Shown here one piece after another: positions 21,809 through 33,806 of a DNA stretch of 64,000 nt. A model generated the notes under the pieces. That model did not search any database, was not told the origin of the DNA, and saw only the letters and a list, made by a program, of their open reading frames with translations. The DNA comes from Ceratocystis colombiana (taxonomy: Eukaryota > Ascomycota > Sordariomycetes > Microascales > Ceratocystidaceae): NCBI GenBank assembly GCA_026419805.1, contig JAOSLS010000123.1:1-64000 (forward strand), in the 5' to 3' direction. The translations under genes were made by a program, and so were the position numbers. Position 1 is the stretch's first letter. Each line of letters starts with the position of its first letter.

Positions 21809-24041
21809 GGGGCGGTAATGTATCTCCGACAACGAGAACGTGAACGGAAACGAGCCAGATGGAGACGGGAGAAGGCGAGTGTGAGAATGAGAACAGGGAC
21901 GGGGGCGAGGGAAAGAATGAGGACGAGGGTGAGCACATAGTAAAGAAGGTAAAAAGGAGAGAAAACGGCCAGAGAAGGACTAGGAGGCAGTACACTAGAG
22001 CATATCTAGCTTTCCTGACTCTTTCTCTCCGCTCTCTGCTCTTTAATTTGTCATTCAACACTGTCGTTCTTTCTCTTTCTTTCCCACTGCCGTTATAGCC
22101 ATCCCGCTACTAGTTGCTCCGCCCTGTCTCGCCTGGCCTCGTTTAGGTTCTTTCTACGTGGCGTCAGGTTGCCATACTTCCTCTTCTTTTGCTTTGCCTT
22201 GGCTAGTCCTGTCTCTTCTCTTGGCTTTTTTTTTATCTTGGTTCTTTGCCCTTTTTTTGACACTTCATCTCTTTCTTTTTATTGCCTCGTCTTATATTTC
22301 CTACCATTCCTGGTTTCTGTTTATTACCCTTTTTTGCTTTCCAACTAGTATATATTCCCTTTGCCTCTTTTCATGTTGCTTCTTCTTTTCGCCACTCACT
22401 TTGCTACGCCCATTACTTTTTTAATGCTCATAAACTTGTATTATGTAGAGATGAGAAATATGTCTATCCTGATGTCCTTCTTTTGTTTTGTGAGCCTAGG
22501 GCAAACCAGGCAAAGCGAGGCCATGCGACTAAATAAAACTAAAAATCAGGGCACCCCCGACGCTTAGGCCGGTATGAAGCCCGGGTAGAGGGAGATGGCC
22601 GTTTTTCTACTGCCTGGCTCCTCTCCTGCTACTATTGTGACAGGGTTCTAGGATGAGTAGAGGGGAGGAGGGACGTAAGAGGGGATTGAGTAGACTCGTA
22701 GATAAATTGTGGATTGCGGTAAAAGATGATTGTACGATTGTATACATTACACAATGTATTATTTGAGCCGACATTGTTGTCGTATAGTTGGGAAGCGATG
22801 GTTGATTGGCTGCTGGGCTAAACAAGGTTATACAGGTTGAAGGACAACTATATTTAAAAGACAGCTAACATTTACCTAAAAGACAACCTCTAGCAGGGAG
22901 GAGGCGAACAAAAGTGGAAGGAGGGGAAAAGGCTGTAAGCAGCAGAGCTGCAAAGCCCAAGCCAAAAATAAGACTCTAGGCCTAAGGCTATTTCTTATAA
23001 AGCTTTGCTACGCTGTTCCAATTGCAGCTCTCTATTATTGAGGATGTGAATCTAGATCCGACTGAATGGTGACTCGACATGCTCATTTTTCCTGTTTTAT
23101 TTGTCTCAAATAATCCTTGCAAAGAAAAGAAAAAAAAATTCATGACAAGGTGGTGAGAAGATCGTAGCTTTGAGGCCCGTCTTTTTTCCTTGTTCTAGGC
23201 TGCGGTCAACGGTTGGAGATGGGTTGTTATCATATAATAAAGTAAGTGTCATTGTTGGAAAAAGTTAGTGGACATAGGCAGGTTAAACTGTCAAAGTTTA
23301 GTGGATAATACAGAAGGGTTACGGTGAAGAGGGGGACAAGAGGGGAAAAAAGAGGGGGTGATGCAACGGAGAAGAGACAGACAAGTAACCTCGATCTTTG
23401 GGGTTTTGTCTTGAGAAGGCGAAAACAGAGTAATTTATGATTTTTCCTCTTCTCATGCTCCTCTGATCGTCCCTTTTGGATCCTCGCTTTTTGTATGTGC
23501 ACTTCTTTCTGTCTTGCAACTTCAGGCCTCTCTTTTTCTCACTCTTGTTATCTCCTCTTTTTAGGGCCTCCCTCAGCCACTTAAGCACTTGTCAAATAAC
23601 CCTCCACTGTCCTCTAAAGCCTAGCAAGGAGTGCTAGAGGGTAGAACTCGAGGCCCCTCAAAGCTTCTCTTACTTTTTTCCCCGCCTTAACTAGCCAGCA
23701 ACGTTTAAAGAAGCACAGAGCCAAGTTGTAAACAACTCTGTTGTAGGCCCTTTTTTTTTGCTTTCTAGGGCTCTCTCGCTTCTCGTTTCTCTCTCCTCTT
23801 TCTTTTCTTCTCTCTTTGGTCCAATCTATCACAGACAGCATCATCATCGTATTTTTTTTTTTGGCTCTCCCTTCTGTCTTCTCTTCCCGTTCTCTTCTCT
23901 CCTTTTTTGCAGCCTGTCCTCGTCATCTTAGGCTTCCTTCCCCCCCCCCCCCCCCAAACAGCAAAGCTGTCTTGCCTTGTCTTGAAAATCGACACGCTTT
24001 TGGACAGGAAAGTCAGTTAGAATTGGTTGCATCCGTAGGCC
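21809..24041. other. 2.2-kb gap; pub1 3' region and yak1 leader
   Basis: No gene is seen. 22000-22450 is T/C-rich. 23500-24041 is pyrimidine-rich with a C16 run at 23940-23955 and is the likely yak1 promoter and leader. Open frames in this stretch are explained by base composition. Confidence 0.5.
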
Positions 24042-27000
24042 ATGCAGGATTCCCACGATGTTGTTCTTTTAGCCCAACAGCAGCAACAACAACACCAACA
24101 GCAGCAGCAGTCACAGCCGCAACCACCGTCGCAGCAGCAGCAGCAGCAACAACATCACCATATTTTTCAGTCAAACACCGCTTATCATCAACATCACTCC
24201 CAATCCCCCATCCAGCAACAACCCCATTCAAATCAACCTCAACCCCAACCTCAGTCTCGGCCTCAGCCTCAGCACAACCAATCATCCCAACTGCCGCAGC
24301 CGCAGCCGCAGCCACAGCAGCCGCCCTTTACCTACCCAATGCGGCCGCACCACCAATCGCATCTCCCAGGCAATGTTGCCGGCGGTCCTATTTCTGGCTC
24401 TGGCTCTGGTTCGGCTTCGGCCTCAGCTTCAACCTCAGCCTCAGCCCCGCGAAACCCCGTACTTCTAACCACGTCCGCCGGCAGCGAGCCCTCTAGCGCA
24501 GCCCAGAGATACTCCCCCATGCAGGCCCTTTCGCCTACATCTCCCTACGGGCCTAAGACTGTTAATACTGCCAACGGCCCCGTTACGGTTCCTGCCAGCT
24601 TGGCTCCCAATGGTGCTGGCATGAGCCCTCAGTTTTCATCTCAAAGCCAGTCACCTACCCGCCTCGATTATGCCCATCAGCAGCAGCAACAGCAGCAACA
24701 CCAACAACACCAACCTCAACAATCCCCGCAACAGCAACAGCAACAGTCGTCTCCCTACTCGTCCTACCCTGTCTCGCATGGCAGCCACTCGCATTCACAT
24801 TCAAACTCTCATTCGCTATCTCAACGCCCGCCGGTTTCTCTTTCTGCATCCAACTCTTCGTCAGGCTCACCTCACCACTCAACACCCCCCCAGCTCCAGA
24901 TCCAATCTCAGTCTCAGCCACCTGCTCAGATTCCATCCATGCCCTATGATAACTACAGTCATAATCACGCTCACACCCATAACCCCCATAACCACAACCA
25001 TAACCACAGCGGTGGTTCGGGTATGCCTCACATGGACTACTCCTCTGACCCAAAGTCTCCCCGCCGGGTTGTACCCCAGAGCTTAGCTGTTGGCCAACAG
25101 CCGCCACAGGCCCAGCAGCAGCAACAAACGTCGACTGCGTCTTCATCTGCCCAGCCCAACAACGGCAACCCCGCCATGCAACAGATGCCCGAATTCAAGA
25201 GACTGAGGGCCTTGACTGATTTGAACCCCAAAGTCAATGCCCAGCCGCCTTTCCGTCGGGCAAACCCCGAGGGGGGTTTTATCAGTGTGAGTTTTGCTTT
25301 TTTTCCTACTACAACAAAATGCACAATATTTGCCCGTGTCTCTGTTTTTCATCATCTTGATTCATTTCTCTATCTCCTGCCTACTTACCTCATTTCCTGT
25401 ATCTTGTGTCTGGTTCCCCTTCTCTATCTCCCACGTTTCGCCTAAATTATAGAGCGTCACTATATAAGTAGGCCAGCGTCTCTGCCTTGTCTTCGCCTTG
25501 CCTTTGCCGCCTTGTCTCTTCTTCCCAATTCGGCTATCGCAAGGCTGCCGACAGGCTAGCTGGCTGCTTATGGTAACCCCTCATTATTTTCTTTATAGCC
25601 ATGCTATCGTGCGTCCTTGATGTCTTTGATTATTCCTTTTAAGTTGTGCTCACTTCATTTAGGAAGATATACACTGATAGAACAAAGAAGCTATCTTTGA
25701 AACCTGGTTTTGGCTAATTCAATTACACGTGCCTTTTTCCCTTTTCTCCAACACCCTCACATACACATAACTTTTTGAGGCTAACCATGTATATGCTTCC
25801 TTTCTTCGTTTTAGCCCCTTCAAGCTCTGACGGTACATCTCCCTGCTACTTATCGTATTTGTAACCCGGGCTTCAAGTACGAGTCATCTCGCAACCCTCG
25901 ACGTGTTCTCACTAAGCCTAGCAAGGGTGTCAAGAACGATGGCTATGACAACGAGGACAGCGATTACATCCTTTATGTCAATGACATTCTGGGCTCCGAA
26001 GAAGCTGGCCACAAGTAAGTATTATTCACAGTTAGAAATCTTGCTAGGAAAATAGGCACCTCTGCAAAGCTACTCCTGTTTTAACTACACTTTGCTGACT
26101 ATTGCTGACAACTGCTCTGCTAAAAAGGAACCGCTACCTGATTCTCGATGTTCTTGGCCAGGGAACCTTTGGCCAAGTTGTCAAATGCCAGAATCTCAAG
26201 ACCCAGGAAGTGGTTGCTGTTAAAGTGATCAAAAACCGTACAGCCTACTTCAACCAAAGTATGATGGAGGTTTCTGTGTTGGATCTCCTGAATACCAAGC
26301 TTGACAAGAACGACGACCATCATCTTCTCCGCCTAAAAGATACATTTATTCACCGTCAGCATCTGTGTCTAGTGTTTGAGCTTCTTAGTGTCAACCTCTA
26401 CGAGCTGATCAAGCAAAACCAATTCCGTGGGCTCAGCACTACTCTGGTGAGAGTCTTTGCCCAGCAGTTGCTGAATGGCCTGACTTTGCTGAATAAAGCT
26501 AGGCTGATCCACTGCGATCTTAAGCCGGAAAACATTTTACTCAAAAACCTCGAAAGCCCTATCATCAAGATCATTGATTTTGGCTCCGCCTGCGATGAGC
26601 GCCAGACTGTTTATACCTACATTCAGTCCCGTTTCTACCGGTCACCCGAAGTCCTCCTGGGTCTGCCCTATTCCTCTGCCATTGACATGTGGTCTTTGGG
26701 CTGTATCGTGGTTGAGTTGTTTCTTGGCCTTCCTCTGTTCCCTGGATCGTCTGAGTATAACCAGGTTGCCCGTATTGTTGAGATGCTGGGAAACCCAGCC
26801 AATTGGATGATTGAGATGGGTAAGCAGGGTAGCCAGTTCTTCGAGAAGAGCCAGGATGACTATGGCCGTCGTACATACCGTCTGAAGAGCATGGAACAAT
26901 ATTCTCGCGAGCGCTCAACCAAGGAGCAGCCTAGCAAAAAGTACTTCTCTGCCAATACGCTTCCTGAAATCATTAGGACGTATCCGATGCCGCGTAAGAA

Positions 27001-28043
27001 TATGAAGCAGTCGGAAATTGAGAGAGGTAAGTGTTTTTATGCATCTTTACACAACATTGTTCCTTTTCTCTTCTTAGCTAACAATCACACCCCCATTTTC
27101 TTCTACCATAGAAATGAACAATCGAGTCGCCTTCATCGATTTTGTTCGCGGCCTCCTCAACACCAATCCGCTTGAACGCTGGTCACCTCAACAGGCTAAG
27201 CTGCATCCCTTCATTACTCAGTCCAAGTTTACAGGCCCGTTCGTTCCTCCCATGAATCTCAAATCAAGCTCTCTCAATCGCTCACCGGCACCTGGAACAC
27301 AGCAACAGTTACAAGCAGAAGCTGTGAGCAAACAGCGCGCGCAGGCCGCTCAAGGAATATACGCCAATTCTGTGGCTGCTGCCCAACAGCAATTCCAACA
27401 GCAACAACAACAGCCGCAAAATCCTCTATCTCCTCAACAGCAGGCTTACAACAATGCCGCTACTAATGTCTACAACCCTGGCCAGCCTTCTGTTGGAGTA
27501 ACTTCGGGCTCTAATCAGACAGCCCCCAACTATGGCCAGCCTCAACAGCCACTGGGGCAACCTGGAAACTATACTCAGATGCCGGACCCGGCCAACTTCC
27601 AGGCCCAATCTCAGTTCCAACAGCAGCAACAGCAAGCTCAGTCGCAACCGCAGCCCAACCAGGTGCCTAGCCAAGCTCAGCAGCTGCCTAACCAGTATGC
27701 CAACCAGCCGCCGGCCAGTGCTGCAGGCATGTACTCGGCGGCACAGAACCGAGCCCGGCCGCGCGCATCTACAATGGAGCAACAGCAAAGTGGCATTCCT
27801 GCGGCTATTCAACGTGTAGCCAGTCATCTTGATCCCACGCAGCCTATTCGGCTACAGCCATCGCCAGCCTACTACCCGCCCGGTGCTGAGACAGGTCTTG
27901 CGGGCATGGACGGTGTGGCCAGCCGTCGTCGTGGAAGCAGAACTCAAGCATCGGCTCGTGGGAACCGCGACTTTATTCGCACGCTGGAGGAAAGAACACT
28001 GGAAGAGGGATATATGGGGGGGAGCACCAATCCATGGCGGTAG
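24042..28043 (+). CDS. yak1: Yak1 kinase (DYRK family), 1091 aa
   Basis: Exons are 24042..25286, 25815..26014, 26128..27026 and 27112..28043; phases join exactly. The N-terminal 400 residues are Gln/Pro/Ser-rich with a His-Asn alternation at about residues 304-325. The DYRK-homology box (PLQALTVHLPATYRICNPGF) precedes the kinase domain at about 486-813. Seen are GQGTFGQVVK, VAVKVIKN, HCDLKPENIL (about 610), DFGSAC (about 631) and the DYRK activation loop YTYIQSRFYRSPE, whose second Tyr is autophosphorylated in the family. A second Gln-rich region follows (about 845-960). In yeast, Yak1 acts downstream of PKA/TOR to restrain growth under stress. Conserved sites are all present, so it should be active. 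Intron 1 is long (528 nt). Confidence 0.96.
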
Positions 28044-28793
28044 AGAGACTACTAAGGCGTAGTGTCGCTAATAGGGAAGTAGAGGAGGGGGGACCTGGAG
28101 TTGACCTGCATCAAATGGATAATGGGCAATGTGATGGGATGATGGGGAAGGCACTTGGGCAGGCAAGGCTATGAAGATGCGGGAGGCTGATATCTTTTCG
28201 TCTTTTGTTTTTCGTTTTTTTGTTCTACTCGTTCTTTTTCCGTTTCTTTTCCGTTCCCCATTTTCTTTTGTTTCTTCTTCCTTTTCTTGGTTACTTGTTT
28301 CTTTCTTGTATCCGCCCTGTCCCTCCCTGTCTCTATTTCTGCTCTTTTTTCAGTCCTTTGTTTTTTTCTTTCTTTCTTGGTGTTGCTCCATTTCGTCTTT
28401 TTCCTCACATTGACTATCTTCTTTTTTTTTGGCCCTTGGGACCTTTTTCTCTGCCCGTCTTTTCTACTTGTTTACTTTTCTCCTGGCTGACTTCCTGATG
28501 ATGCTTGCATATACTATGTCGGATCAAGTTGGATTTTCTTGTTTTTCTTTTCTGTTACTGTTCCCCTGTCCCTATGCTGTGTTCACAATGCTCGCTGTCC
28601 GAAAAAAGAGGCGAAAAATAAAAGAAAAGACTGCCAATTACCAAGTGTCTGTATGAAATGATGCTAGAAATGTCTAGCCAAATGCCCTCGCGAACACTTC
28701 CTATCCCTTGTTGATATCTTGTCCCGCTACCTTCTTGTCGGAATTATTCTTTTTTATCCGATAACCCCATCTTCTTTGGTGCACTGTACCGTT
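28044..28793. other. Gap between convergent yak1 and RRM-like gene
   Basis: A very T-rich stretch (28195-28580) is the yak1 3' region. Long open frames in it come from lack of A and G. No gene is assigned. Confidence 0.5.
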
Positions 28794-30251
28794 CTAATGC
28801 GATACCCAATTGCCCTTGAACCCGCGACCCTTACGTGTGCGCGCAACCAAATCATCGCTGTACAGTCTGCTAGGTGGGGTTATCTGTACACTTCCACTAG
28901 CCCGTGTTGTAGCATCTTGCTGATATGATGGACTGTCATCGTATGTTTCTTCGGCAAAGCCGTGTGAGCCATCGACAATGACCGGCATAGCACGGCGTTC
29001 CATGCCATTAGACGACGAGGCAGCAGCACTAGCCTCATAGTTAGGTAAGACGTAGCCGCCGGGTTTGGGGAAGACTTTGATAATGCGACCATCGGCCTGT
29101 GGTTGCGGGGGGAACCATAGGTTAGCAGAAAGTTATATAGGGGTAGTAGCACGGGATAGGAGAGGGTCAAAAACGTACTGTTTGGCCATTAAAACGAGCA
29201 ACCACTCGCTCGCCGCCTTCGCGTGTCGCGAACACCATCTCAGCCAGTATAAATGGCGTAGTTAGCATGATCTCACAGCTTAGCATCTCGCCACCCACTT
29301 GGCTCATTGCGCTTTCAATATCTGCAGCCGTCGTGCCAGGCGCAAAGTTCTGTGCCATGACGGCATAAGGGCCAGCAAGACCACGAATAGAAATACCACT
29401 GGTATCTTGAGCACGATTTTGCGATAACCGTGTGCTACGTTCAGTATTACTCGTGACGCCAACAGGTAGGGCACTTTCGTGTCTAGATTCGGGCCTGGGG
29501 GAAGCGTGACGGCCAGTCCCCTTTTTTCTATTGCGGTTTTTAGTAGAGTGTGTCTGCGCGAGGGATTCCGACTGTTCGGGGTGTGTAGAGAGTGTGTAGA
29601 ACGAAGAAGACTCTTCTGCAACGCTAGAGGCACGGAGCTTGGTACCCTTGGGGCCGGTAGCCGTAGCTATGCTATTGCCTATGCGTGCGGCAAGCGAGCC
29701 GGGTTTTGGTTGCTTATTCTTTGGCGCTGTAGAGATGGTCTTTGGAGGTCCAACAGTAGCTAAACCCTTTGCAGCGGGTGCTGATATGCGGGAGGCAAGA
29801 GAAGGTTGGCTCAGGGCTCGGGCGGTTCCACGAGAGTTGGGAGCCGAAGTGGAAGGAGAGGACCGAGACGCGGTGGACTTGAATGTAGAGGACATATCGG
29901 TTTTTGAGCGATTCTATGATCATTGGGAAACAGTTTGTCAGAATGAAACAAAGCTAAGGGGTAGTATGCGATGGGTAAGGCATAATATGAAGATACCTTT
30001 TTCACACCAATCCGGCTCACCATGTTGCCATTCAATTTACTGCCCAGCTTACTTGCAACACCTGGGCCATTGCGCTTAGAAGTTAGGATTACTTGCGCAA
30101 GATCCTGAGACTGGCGACGTTGACGGCCTACGAGAGGGCTAGGTTAGTCGTTATTTGTACCTACTTAGGCCGATCTGGTCGTGAATTTGTGCATACCATC
30201 ATCGATGATCTTTTCGAAGAGGATGGCGTTTTTGGCCTTGGAAGATGCCAT
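28794..30251 (-). CDS. RRM-like (nucleotide-binding alpha-beta plait) protein, 407 aa
   Basis: Exons are complement(28794..29096, 29179..29913, 29997..30127, 30197..30251); introns of 82, 83 and 69 nt, two of them with clear CTAAC branch points. The start MASSKAKNAILFEKIIDDGR lies on a 55-nt first exon. Residues 63-240 are Ser/Thr/Pro/Lys-rich and look disordered. A single RRM-like fold follows at about 245-325 (ISIRGLAGPYAVMAQNFAPG, ADIESAMSQVGG, LAEMVFATREGGE, ADGRIIKVF). RNP1 is poorly matched. The last residues, VARTRKGRGFKGNW, are basic. It probably binds RNA or a protein partner in the nucleus or cytoplasm; I do not recognise a named orthologue. It shares an upstream region with the divergent gene at 31216. 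Confidence 0.8.
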
Positions 30252-31215
30252 GATTGCGACTGGTGGTTAGCTGGCTTTTTGTATGCTTTGAAGAAAGAAG
30301 AGAAGAGCAAAAGGCCAAAGGCATGCAGAAAAATAGGACCTGCGACTTGGAAGAACGGACGAACAGACAAAGCAAGCCAAGCCTGGTTGGTTTTTTGGTT
30401 TTGCTAGGTTTCCTGTCGCGTCAGTTTGCAGGAGGAAAAGTGGGACTGGCCCAAAGCCAAAGTGACAGGGAGCAAAGTCCTTTTAGTGAGAAACACTGTA
30501 GATAAGTAAATAGGCTGTTGTGGAGGAACGCCGACAGTGCATTTTATGAGAGACTAGAAAAGAGATTCGACAGGAAAAAAATAGTCGACTCTCTAGACTA
30601 GGTTATAAATATCAAGAGAGCTTGCAGAATGACTTGCGTATCGTACTGCCTTTTCTCTTCTCTACGAGTTGTTTGTAGCTTAGCCAGGCCGAAAACCCTT
30701 ACCCTTGTGTAACATTTCTACATCACAACTTCATCACTAGACCTCAAGCCTCAATCTACGTTCATACAAAAAGCTTTTCTATGTTTTTCTAGCAATTGCC
30801 ATATCTTCTAGTTCCATTGCTTCCTAGCGGTGACCATGTCCTTTCTTCTTTCCTGCCTCCCCCGCCTTCCTCATGGCTTGGACAGGAAGGCACTTCGAAA
30901 GTCTTTGTTGTCCTTCTCCCATATGGAAAGAACCTGTTATTTGTTATTGTCTCTAGATTCTTTTCTCGTTCTCCCTTCCCCCAACAAATTCTTCCCATCT
31001 GTCCTTCTTTTATTTTCTTCTTCAAAGTCTCTCTACTTTTAGCATCTTGTTTTTATGCTATCATCTTTTGCTTATTCATAGCCCATAGCCCATCCCAACC
31101 CACCATCCACAAGGCCCCATTGACTGCCTTTCTTGCATTTTAGCTTCTATCATTCTTATCTATCATTGCCTTCTGTGGCTTTGCTTTGATCTTCTTTCAT
31201 TGCCAGCCGCAAGCA
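30252..31215. other. Bidirectional promoter region, about 960 bp
   Basis: This lies between the divergent RRM-like gene and the gene at 31216. The right half (30780-31200) is pyrimidine-rich on the plus strand. No gene is seen. Confidence 0.5.
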
Positions 31216-33273
31216 ATGGTTTCTTCCGTCTCTATCATGGACGTCCTCGTGCCCAAGTCAAGCCGAACGCCGTCAATGAGCGGAGCCCTTGACCTCCGGG
31301 ATACAGATATCACTGATGATATCGAGTATGGCTCTCTCTTCCCCAATTCGTATGGCACAACTACGTTGAACCAGCGTTCGACGCGTTTTGGAAAGGTTGT
31401 TCAGGTGGCCAATGAGAACCATCGGTCTTTGAGGGCATGGGGCAGAAAGACATTTTCTCGCAACAAGATGCCCATGCTTGATAGGTCCGAATCGGACGAC
31501 ACTGAAGGAAGTCAAAGTGAGTCTCCGATACTGCTTCTCCATTACAACTCTAGCTAATGCGCCTTTTTTATAGTGCCTACTCTTTCCGATGTTGCCAATG
31601 TAAAGCTGCGCCCGCGTCTTCACCGCCGCAAGAGCTTCAGTGGCCTATTTCAAGCTATGGCCACCATGATGGCCAAAGACACTCCTGGCAACGGAGACCC
31701 AGAAGCGGAAACGTCTCTGCCGTTGGATGTCACTCGTACAAGTACTCCTGTCTCGGAGGAGACAATGACTTTTGACAAAATCCCGGCCCTGGTCTCCACG
31801 CCAATCGAATACCTGCCCAAGACCCGTGAGAAGTCAGAGTGTAGCTCCACTTTCCGCCACTGCATCGATGACGCCGTCAAGATGATTACTGGCGAGGGTC
31901 TCGGTATTTGTGACAAGTCCGCTGACTCCACGGACGACTGGTCCAGCAACTTCCTGAGAGCCTCTCGTGCCTACAAGACTCCACTCAACACCCCCACTGC
32001 CAGCATTTTTGAAATCTCTGGTCAATCAACCATGGGCTACCAAGCATGTGATGGCGTTGGCTCCTCCAATCAGCTTATTACTCTGGTGCTTCCTCCTCGG
32101 GATGAGGATACCCAATGTGACGCCTACCACTTGTATTTCTCAGAGTTGTTCGCTTTCCTAGGCGCTTGCCCGCCTAGCTTCTCTGTGCTTGGAATTTATG
32201 ACGCCTCCCACCGCGTCTACTACCTTCAGCCCCCTACTTCCTTTGACAGTACCCTCAAAGAACACGCCGTTCATGTCAATGAAGAGCCGTTGGCCCTGAA
32301 AACTCTACCAGCTGGTCTGCGCCGCTTTTTATCGGAAATCCCTACGGAAAGAACATCTTCAGAAGCCGGTTCCGATGCTCAAAAGAAAGCGCGCACTACA
32401 GGCGATGCTACATCCATTCCGATGGCAAGTATAGGAGTTGAGACTGAGCCTGCCATGAAAAAGAGACTCCGATCTGATATTACCGAGATTTTGCGTTTAC
32501 TGGTTGCTCACCAAGAGGAAAGAATCAATGAGATCAACAAAAAGCGCAATGGCCCTAGTGAGATTGAGATGTTGCGAGACGATGTCCGCAAACGCCTCGG
32601 CAAAACTGTCGAGGCCATTACGGAATTGATGGGTACTCTAAGTCCTTTACCCGAAAAGGAGGCACTCCGCTCTGTTGAGGCTACCACTTCTACTCCCCCC
32701 ACTTCTGGCTCTGCAGCTTCTATAGATGCCACTCTCCTAGATAGTAGTCCTCCCACTTCTGGAAAAGCGGGAAAGCCTTCAGAGACTGTTTCACCAAGTT
32801 CCCGAGCAGCAACAACGGCAGTAACAACACCTGATATCCCGCCGCCAAAGGTTTCTGCCATCGGAGCATCTCCTGCGGAGGAAGGCCAGGAAGTGCAAAA
32901 TCTAGCAGAGGCGTCCCCGTGCCGGACAGGCATGACCAAGCTGAGCCATGAGGATGGCAACATGTTTATCGTCCCTCCGAGCATTTTGGAACGGAGGTGT
33001 CGGGTCCCCTGTGTAGACTCGGACCATGGCGAACTTGATGGTGCCATGCAGAAGAATAGGGGCCGTTCGCTATCCGGTACGGGGCCTTTTTTTACCGGGA
33101 GTTGGCGACATGAGGCCGCCCGGGCGGATCATGTTTCGCCCTTTCGAGCGTCGCGTTTGGTCCACGGCAACGCAAACACTGACGGTTCCGTGGTAAGCGG
33201 GGACAGTGAAGGCAGTTTGGATATGATGGCAGAAGCCATTTTGATTGCAAATGGCACACTGAATATCGACTAA
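31216..33273 (+). CDS. Unrecognised 666-aa protein
   Basis: Exons are 31216..31516 and 31574..33273; the 57-nt intron (GTGAGT...GCTAAT...TAG) splits an ATG codon. The protein looks soluble, with no signal peptide or membrane span. Residues 100-130 are basic (KLRPRLHRRKSFSGLFQAM). A more ordered part spans about 250-340 (QLITLVLPPRDEDTQCDAYH, FSELFAFLGACPPSFSVLGI), and a helical, charged stretch spans about 395-450 (KKRLRSDITEILRLLVAHQ). The remainder is Ser/Thr/Pro-rich. I cannot assign a family. It may be a filamentous-fungus-specific regulatory protein; this is inference only. Confidence 0.72.
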
Positions 33274-33806
33274 ATGGGATGGGCGGGAGGCTCAAAAATG
33301 AGTATTTTTGGCTACTTTTTTTACTTGGTCGTTTTTTGGGCATACATGAGGCTTGGAAGAAAACAAGCATGTATTGTTACGTTATTCTTTTGGTACAACC
33401 GTGTACTACCCGACATGACGACCACATCGGCTACATCTTTTTTTTTAGGCAATGCCGAGCTTATTGAAGATGGAGAGTCTGGCGCATTGTTTAGTAGAGT
33501 TATTAAAGCCGGTATTCTGCGAGTTTCCGGACAGTGACTAGCTAAATATATGATGTTTGCGTTAGTTGATATCCCTAGTCACGATAATAATAGCAAATTT
33601 TAGGCCGATAGTGTGAATAAGTGGATAATAACATGATGACAATAATGAGTCATGGTTGCACAAAGTACCATTTAGGGTTTAACTAGGGTATTTTCGGCGG
33701 CCTGGCTACGGGCGGAAAGACATAAAACTCTAAGCCTCTTCCGTTTTCCAAAGGCGACATTTGGGATCTCAAAAAATCAATTCTTTCCAGGTTTTCTATA
33801 TACCTA
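33274..33806. other. Gap upstream of ctu2
   Basis: This 533-bp gap holds the 3' region of the previous gene and the ctu2 promoter. An 87-codon hydrophobic frame starts at an ATG right after the preceding stop, but it has no support. A TTTAGGGTTT motif lies near 33670. Confidence 0.5.

Noticed and set aside
28171..28656. Several long frames rich in Phe, Leu and Ser after yak1
   Set aside because: They come from a T-rich 3' region that lacks stop codons on the plus strand.
33274..33537. 87-codon hydrophobic frame starting one base after the previous stop codon
   Set aside because: It would need reinitiation in a eukaryotic mRNA and shows no family features. Treated as 3' untranslated sequence.
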